A stretch of 10,121 nt of DNA from Baffinella frigidus (taxonomy: Eukaryota; Cryptophyceae; Cryptomonadales; Baffinellaceae), in assembly GCA_026770585.1 (NCBI GenBank), contig MU646498.1:516175-526295 (forward strand), in the 5' to 3' direction. The position numbers and the translations under genes were made by a program. Positions 1 through 10,121 of the stretch are shown in pieces (the stretch's first letter is position 1; every line of letters begins with the position of its first letter). The notes beneath the pieces are model-generated. The model searched no databases. It worked only from the letters and a program-made list of their open reading frames with translations, and was not told where the DNA came from.

Positions 1-53
<53 letters not shown>

Positions 54-65
54 AGAGAGAGAGCA

Positions 66-97
<32 letters not shown>
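1..97. repeat. (GA)n microsatellite
   Basis: Nearly pure GA on the plus strand, so CT on the sense strand of the lumen gene, starting right after exon 8's donor. It runs off the left edge. Confidence 0.97.
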
Positions 98-99
<2 letters not shown>

Positions 100-102
100 T
101 AC

Positions 103-6368
<6,266 letters not shown>

Positions 6369-6859
6369 GCTTGCTTCGGGGGCGCTGGAGGGGTGCAGGA
6401 ACAGAGCGGCCCCTTGTATGCGCGGATGCGGGGAACTCCGCCACCGAGCACCCAGGTTGGCGAGGGAGGGGGTTTGGTGAACGGGATCCTCTCCGTTCCT
6501 CGTCAACGGTGAAAGTGTCGGTCTCGGTCTGTGGCCTGCGCTGCTCCCTCTGATCCGCTTCAGGAGAGTCCTTCGTGGGACCGGAACGGTGGAAAACAGA
6601 TTTTGGGTTGTGCATGAGGGGCGTGGTGCGGTGGTCCTCGTTCGTGGTTCTCACCTCCCTTCTTCTCTTCCTGGTCACACTCCCCTATCCCTCAGCTGGT
6701 TTCCCCACCCACTGCGTCTCAGTTTCCCCGCGAACGAATCGCGAGCTGCTTTGGCCTGGAGAGTAGGAGTAGGACCTACTGCCGGCTCGATTTACAGCAG
6801 CGGGAGGTTGAGAGTTTACAGCTCTGACGTCCGGATCCTCAAGAGATCTGCAGCCTCAC

Positions 6860-7123
6860 CTGGATAATCAAGGAGCGATCCATAGCAGGCACGCGAGGGT
6901 GCTCTGACCGAGAGGTGTGGGGGGCAGGGGGGCGCGTCTTCATCAGGTCTCGGAAGCGCTCCAGCGCAACGTGACGGGCGGTGCCCGGACCATTCGATCG
7001 AGCAGGGGACCTCTCCCCTGGGTCAGCTGAGAGGTGCGGCGAGGAGCGAGGAGAAGGGTGGTGCAAGAGGCATGGCGGGGCGCGGAGCACGTGCGCCGTC
7101 CAAGATGACCGGTCTGCCACTCC
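6860..7123 (-). CDS. orphan exon-like ORF with strong splice donor
   Basis: An 88-codon open stretch preceded by accctag (7124-7127, end of a CCCTAAA-type run) and ending ATTATCCAG/GTGAGG, the best donor in the window. Residues include HVALERFRDLMKTRPPA. I find no in-phase partner exon before the lumen gene starts at 6368, and I recognise no family. It could be a 5' untranslated exon of the lumen gene, an exon of another gene, or chance GC-rich openness. Confidence 0.3.
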
Positions 7124-7225
7124 CTAGGGTTTGGAGTTTGGGGTTGGGGGTTTGGGGAAATGGTGATTAAAGTGGACGGCTGTGGTTCAAAAACGGTCAA
7201 CTTGCCCCCCCGTGCACATTCCCCT

Positions 7226-7367
7226 CCACCAGCCCTCAGAAGTGAACCAAATCACGATATGGAGACTTGTGGGTAATTCCCCTGGGCGGTAAATCCTGAG
7301 GATTTACTACCCAGGGGAAATCAACGTTTGCGATCGCTCGATTTGGTTCACTTCTGAGGGCGGGTGG
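7226..7367. mobile_element. 142-bp inverted-repeat element
   Basis: Ends ccacc.gccctcagaagtga..; arms of about 28 bp. An inner hairpin (ttcccctgggcggtaaatcc..) sits at the centre. Flanks cccct (7221-7225) and ctcct (7368-7372) suggest a 5-bp duplication with one change. Confidence 0.8.
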
Positions 7368-7431
7368 CTCCTGTCACGCATGCCTCGGCGCCCCTCGCGT
7401 AATGTCGAGAGGGCCAGGACGGGGTCCGGCA

Positions 7432-7435
<4 letters not shown>

Positions 7436-7468
<33 letters not shown>

Positions 7469-7535
7469 TAGGGAGAGAGAGAGAGAGAGGGAGAGAGAGG
7501 GAGGGGGGAGAGAGAGGGAGAGAGGAGGAGAGGCA
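7436..7535. repeat. (GA)n / (GGGA)-like microsatellite
   Basis: GA run with gataga and gggaga interruptions in the intergenic region between the two divergent genes. Confidence 0.95.
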
Positions 7536-7570
7536 GGGGAAATAGCGAGGTGCTGACGCATGCGATTGCC

Positions 7571-7849
7571 CGCCGGCAGGCTCGTGAGCGCCCGCGTGAC
7601 CGGTCACGCGGACGCCGAAGCCAACTGTCCGAGGTGACTGCCTTGCGTGTGCCGAGCGGCCTGGAACAGCCCCGCCGGCAGGCTCGTGAGCGCCCGCGTG
7701 ACCGGTCACGCGGACGCCGAAGCCAACTGTCCGAGGTGACTGCCTTGCGTGTGCCGAGCGGCCTGGAACAGCCCCGCCGGCAGGCTCGTGAGCGCCCGCG
7801 TGACCGGTCACGCGGACGCCGAAGCCAACTGTCCGAGGTGACTGCCTTG
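7571..7849 (+). repeat. 102-bp minisatellite, 2.7 units
   Basis: Starts at 7571, 7673 and 7775 with an exact 102-bp period; units are identical over their shared length by eye. Each unit holds the 18-bp palindrome cgcgtgaccggtcacgcg. Because 102 = 3 x 34, open frames run through it on both strands, which is a period effect and not evidence of coding. It lies 26 bp before the TPT1 start. Confidence 0.97.
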
Positions 7850-7874
7850 TCATGTTCCGTCGAACTGCCTAGTC

Positions 7875-7979
7875 ATGTCGCGACCTAGCTCTCGGATAAC
7901 AGGAGGGGTGGCAGGGCGGATGGTGACGCTATCCAAGACAATGAGCTGGCTGCTGCGCCACGGCGCGGGGCAGGCTGGG
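7875..7979 (+). CDS. TPT1: TPT1 exon A: LLRHG catalytic motif
   Basis: Thirty-five codons from the ATG at 7875, ending GCTGGG before the donor GTGCGT (7980). It contains LSKTMSWLLRHGAGQAG, the best conserved block of the family, with the catalytic Arg-His. Splicing to exon B in phase 0 gives AGQAG-VRVGEDG, the normal spacing. The exon starts 25 bp after the 102-bp minisatellite. The 5' boundary is uncertain; the core from 7920 is certain. Confidence 0.85.
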
Positions 7980-10121
7980 GTGCGTCGCCCTCATGCAAAA
8001 AGCTATCGCCAGCGGACCACTTAGCAGCTCTTAAACGATTTTAAAAGCAAATTCAGGACTTTTAAACCCCTGAATTTTTTTTCGTTATAAATTTTGTACG
8101 GAGTCGCGTCCAATCTAAGGGCGGTTGTGGCAATAATCCTCCTATCAACAACCCGTAGCAGCTTAAAGCCGGTTTTCGAACAACGGGATTTCCCTCAGGA
8201 TGAACACTGTCAAGTATAACAGCCATCTATTCGCCCCCTAGGAAAACCGTAGGTCCCTAGGGGTGTCCTACCGTAGGGTCCTATCCGAAGTTCCCAGACT
8301 CGGTATCGAAGACAATGAGCTAGCTGCTGCGCCACGGCGGGGGTACGCCTAAACCCTAAACCCTAAACCCTAAACCCTCAATCCCAAACCCTTCACCCGA
8401 AACCCTACATCCTAAACCCTAAACCCTAAACCCTTAACCCAAACACTAAACACTCAACCCTAAACCCAAACACTAAACACTAAACCCCAAACCCCAAACC
8501 CCAAACCCCAAACCCCAAACCCTAAACCCTAAACCCAAACCCTAAACCCCAAACCCTAAAACCTAAACGCTAAACCCGAAACCCGAAACGCGAAAGGTTC
8601 GGGTGGGGGAGGACGGGAGCGTTCGAGTGGATGAAATGCTGGCTCTCCCCAAGTTCAAGGTCCTGCCCCACACAGCGGGCTACGAAGGGATTTTCGGCCC
8701 AAATCGGGCCACCTTTCCGTTACCTTATCTGTAGGAACCCCCCTATGTCCCTACGGGTTGCATACCGTAGGGTCGTAGGTCTTATCGCGTATAGGTTTTT
8801 CGAAATCCCTTTGAAGTCCGCTGTGTAGCTCACGCATCAACCGTTGATGTTGAACTCAACTCCTCTCAGAAAATGAACACTTAATTCGACTGCTGGCGCC
8901 GAGACACGTGATGTGATGTTTCTTCAACGTATGCCGTAGGACTCCCACGGCATACGTTCACAACATTTCACCTCAGTCAACTCCCCATGAAAACCACAGC
9001 CTTAAGTCAAATGCCAGGTCCAGGTTTTTCGCTCGCTGGTCCTGCGTCACCCGAGTTTAGGGTTTAGGTTTTAGGGTGGAGCGTGTAGCGTGTGGGATGT
9101 ATGGTCCAAAGGGCTGGCGAATGGCGCGCTAATCACGAGATTCTCCAGCCGGTCCGACCCTACACCCTAACCCTAAACCCTAATACACGCACTTTCCACT
9201 CGAACGCTACAACGCTAAACCGAAGGGATGCACGGAGCAGGGGTATTCACGGGAGGAGGTGGCAGAGGTGGTGGCTTAAACGCCCCCCCTACTCACCCAG
9301 TGGGCTGTCCGCTCAACGAGCGGTGGCTGCTGAGTGGCGAGGAGGACGTGGCAGAGGTGGTGGCCAACAACGAGAAACAGCCTGTCGCGGTCTTGAGAGT
9401 ACTCAAGAAGAAACCCAAGGAGGGAGGGAGGGCGGTCACCCAGTGGGGTGTCCGCTCAACGAGCAGGGTGCCGTGCTCTTGCTGCACCTGCGTCCCACAC
9501 GACAACGCTAGAGGCGCCTATTTATATGTGGGGAAAAAAATGTGAAAAGTTGTACCAGGATAAGGTAAAGGAACCTCGTGTCTGGCAGAATTCATGCCAG
9601 GCGCGAGGTTTCTTTTATCTTATCCTGGTACAAATTTGAGCATTTGTGTAGTAAAGACTTTATATATTCGGTTTTAAATAGGGCCCTCTAGCATTCTCGA
9701 GTGGTCAGACCTGCGTTCCGACGCCGAAGATAAGGGTGTACATGCTATTTTAGGCATACAATGATGCTATCTTACGCCTTTTTGTGTGGACGGATTTTGG
9801 TATGTTCCGAGGTGAAATTGTGATGCACGGAACAGGGGTATTCGCGGGAGGAGGTGGCCGAGGTGGTGGCCAACAACGAGAAACAGCGCTTTGCGGTCAA
9901 GCCCTAACCCTAAATCCTACATCCTACACCCTAAATCCTTAACCCTGATCTTTACACCCTAAATCGGTGACCGCACTGCCTCCCTCCATTCAATTCCCAT
10001 AGGTGGCGAGTAGGCTCATACGCCCTACCGTAGGGCCCTAGGACCTGTCTAGGACCTCTTGGGGATCAAATTTGACCCCTTCGCCACTTAAGGGATAGCT
10101 GCCTTGCCTCTGCAGGTGTGC
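7875..10121 (+). CDS. TPT1: tRNA 2'-phosphotransferase (Tpt1/KptA family), split gene, 3' end outside window
   Basis: Joined exons: 7875-7979, 8597-8659, 9836-9895, and 10116 onward. All introns are GT-AG, phase 0. The enzyme moves the splice-junction 2'-phosphate of ligated tRNA to NAD+, releasing nicotinamide and ADP-ribose cyclic phosphate. The spliced product shows LSKTMSWLLRHGAGQAG, then VRVGEDGSVRVDEMLALPKF, then GYSREEVAEVVANNEKQRFA, in family order and spacing. The Arg-His of LLRHG and the Arg of KQRF match catalytic positions (yeast R23, H24, R71). The later IRA-QGHS motif is not in the window. The ATG at 7875 gives MSRPSSRITGG; an ATG at 7920 just before VTLSK is the alternative, as is an upstream exon spliced at 7901-7902. 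Decayed copies of exons A and C lie within the introns. Confidence 0.85.
8299..8344 (+). pseudogene. decayed copy of TPT1 exon A
   Basis: It matches 7928-7967 almost base for base (gaagacaatgagct, then gctgctgcgccacggcg). The Trp codon TGG is TAG, giving KTMS-stop-LLRHGG. It is followed directly by a CCCTAAA array, and it retains a possible donor GTACGC. Confidence 0.8.
8345..8592. repeat. telomere-type array, CCCTAAA on plus
   Basis: Units of ccctaaa with ccccaaa, cactaaa and cccgaaa variants, within TPT1 intron A. It runs from the decayed exon A copy to four bases before exon B's acceptor. Orientation is opposite to the arrays in the left gene. Confidence 0.95.
8597..8659 (+). CDS. TPT1: TPT1 exon B: DG-V-VDE-L motif
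   Basis: Twenty-one codons: VRVGEDGSVRVDEMLALPKF and K. The acceptor is acgcgaaag/GTTCGG, at the very end of a 245-bp CCCTAAA-type array. The donor is TTCAAG/GTCCTG. The next intron carries an inverted-repeat element a few bases in (8666). Confidence 0.85.
8666..8829. mobile_element. inverted-repeat element, family C
   Basis: Ends cacacagcgggctacgaagg / complement of cacagcggacttcaaaggga. It holds a Y-shaped interior rich in ctacgg/ccgtag. It sits 6 bp inside the donor of TPT1 exon B. Its right half (8747-8829) matches the reverse complement of 612-694. Confidence 0.75.
8926..8958. other. hairpin with 12-bp perfect arms
   Basis: aacgtatgccgt and acggcatacgtt with a 9-nt loop, in the centre of a looser inverted repeat (about 8908-8975) in TPT1 intron B. 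Confidence 0.8.
9057..9184. repeat. two short telomere-type runs in opposite orientation
   Basis: tttagggtttaggttttaggg at 9057-9077, and ccctacaccctaaccctaaaccc near 9157-9181, about 80 bp apart. The second precedes the truncated exon C copy. Confidence 0.8.
9227..9275 (+). pseudogene. decayed copy of TPT1 exon C, 3'-truncated
   Basis: The acceptor flank gatgcacggagcag and the codons GYSREEVAEVVA match 9822-9871. The copy breaks off at a TAA immediately after, before ANNEKQRF. If used as an exon it would end translation at once. Confidence 0.8.
9339..9392 (+). pseudogene. decayed copy of TPT1 exon C, 5'-truncated, catalytic Arg lost
   Basis: EEDVAEVVANNEKQPVAV matches the functional exon at 9848-9898, but the QRF codons have become Gln-Pro-Val, removing an essential Arg. 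The acceptor side is replaced by unrelated sequence. It lies inside a pair of 29-bp direct repeats (9293-9321 and 9436-9464). Confidence 0.8.
9495..9704. mobile_element. inverted-repeat element related to family E
   Basis: Ends ccacacgacaacgctagagg and complement of ccactcgagaatgctagagg. The sub-terminal tagtaaag..ggttttaaatag resembles family E. The core is a long inverted repeat (9555-9632) starting taccaggataaggtaaagg, unrelated in sequence to the cores of copies 1 and 2. Confidence 0.75.
9836..9895 (+). CDS. TPT1: TPT1 exon C: ANNEKQRF motif
   Basis: Twenty codons: GYSREEVAEVVANNEKQRFA. The acceptor is gcacggaacag/GGGTAT. The donor is taken as GCG/GTCAAG (9896); reading through would meet telomere-type repeat and a stop two codons after VK. 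It carries the catalytic Arg in QRF. Of three versions of this exon it is the only one complete with that Arg. Confidence 0.85.
9902..9963. repeat. short telomere-type array, CCCTAA on plus
   Basis: ccctaaccctaaatcctacatcc and similar, beginning at TPT1 exon C's donor side. Same orientation as the other long array in this gene. Confidence 0.9.
10116..10121 (+). CDS. TPT1: TPT1 exon D, first two codons
   Basis: The window ends just after a strong acceptor, gccttgcctctgcag/GTGTGC. Phase 0 joining to exon C gives RFA-VC, which fits the family. The next sequence should encode the IRA-QGHS block. Confidence 0.45.

Larger units (their letters stand above)
6369..7874. other. intergenic region between divergent genes
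   Basis: About 1.5 kb between the two predicted ATGs. It holds the orphan exon-like ORF, a short CCCTAAA-type run (7127-7158 region), the element at 7226-7367, a GA tract and the 102-bp minisatellite. I see no clear TATA box; atacaagg at about 6412-6419 on minus is the nearest AT-rich candidate before the lumen gene. Any promoter for either gene should lie here. Confidence 0.4.

Noticed and set aside
7374-7888. Proteins with 34-residue repeats over the 102-bp array (both strands)
   Set aside because: The 102-bp period is divisible by three, so frames are kept automatically. Open frames exist in both directions and neither joins the TPT1 frame.

Overview
This is eukaryotic nuclear DNA, repeat-dense and intron-rich, most likely from an alga with a complex (secondary, red-lineage) plastid. 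Two things point there. A minus-strand gene can be spliced by eye to encode a signal peptide, then a Phe-led transit peptide, then a twin-arginine thylakoid signal. The window is also full of degenerate TTTAGGG/CCCTAAA telomere-type repeats. I cannot name the species; dinoflagellate, haptophyte, pelagophyte and chromerid relatives are all open. Most long open frames here are artefacts of (GA)n, telomere-type or 102-bp repeats. The real coding sequence is in short exons.

Two divergently transcribed split genes explain the coding signal. Left (minus strand, 6368 down to 103 and off the left edge): eight short exons joined by GT-AG introns, total 645 nt = 215 codons, phase-compatible at every junction. 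They predict a helical protein targeted to the thylakoid lumen. I do not recognise its family. Right (plus strand, about 7875 to beyond the right edge): tRNA 2'-phosphotransferase (Tpt1/KptA/TRPT1). Three exons join in phase to give the LSK..SWLLRHGA, DGSVRVDE.LALPKFK and ANNEKQRF motifs, and a fourth begins 6 bp before the edge. Between the two starts (6369-7874) lie an orphan exon-like ORF, a 142-bp inverted-repeat element, a GA tract and a 102-bp minisatellite.

The introns are built from four materials: (i) telomere-type arrays; (ii) GA/CT microsatellites; (iii) short non-coding inverted-repeat elements (MITE-like) in several families, one with convincing 5-bp target duplications; (iv) decayed partial copies of the neighbouring exons together with their splice-acceptor flanks. 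Internal exons of both genes have such 'echo' copies in adjacent introns. The long telomere-type arrays are oriented so that the pyrimidine-rich CCCTAAA strand is the sense strand of the host gene, often just before a splice acceptor. This orientation flips between the two genes.

Stretches without genes: 163-1207, 1271-2261, 2344-3496, 3541-4619, 4765-5763, 6369-7874, 7980-8596, 8660-9835 and 9902-10110. Their contents are listed as repeats, elements and pseudo-exons. In about 1510-1770, 7980-8290 and 9710-9820 I see only small palindromes or nothing. All exon calls come from reading frames, splice-site dinucleotides and family knowledge; no search or RNA evidence was available.
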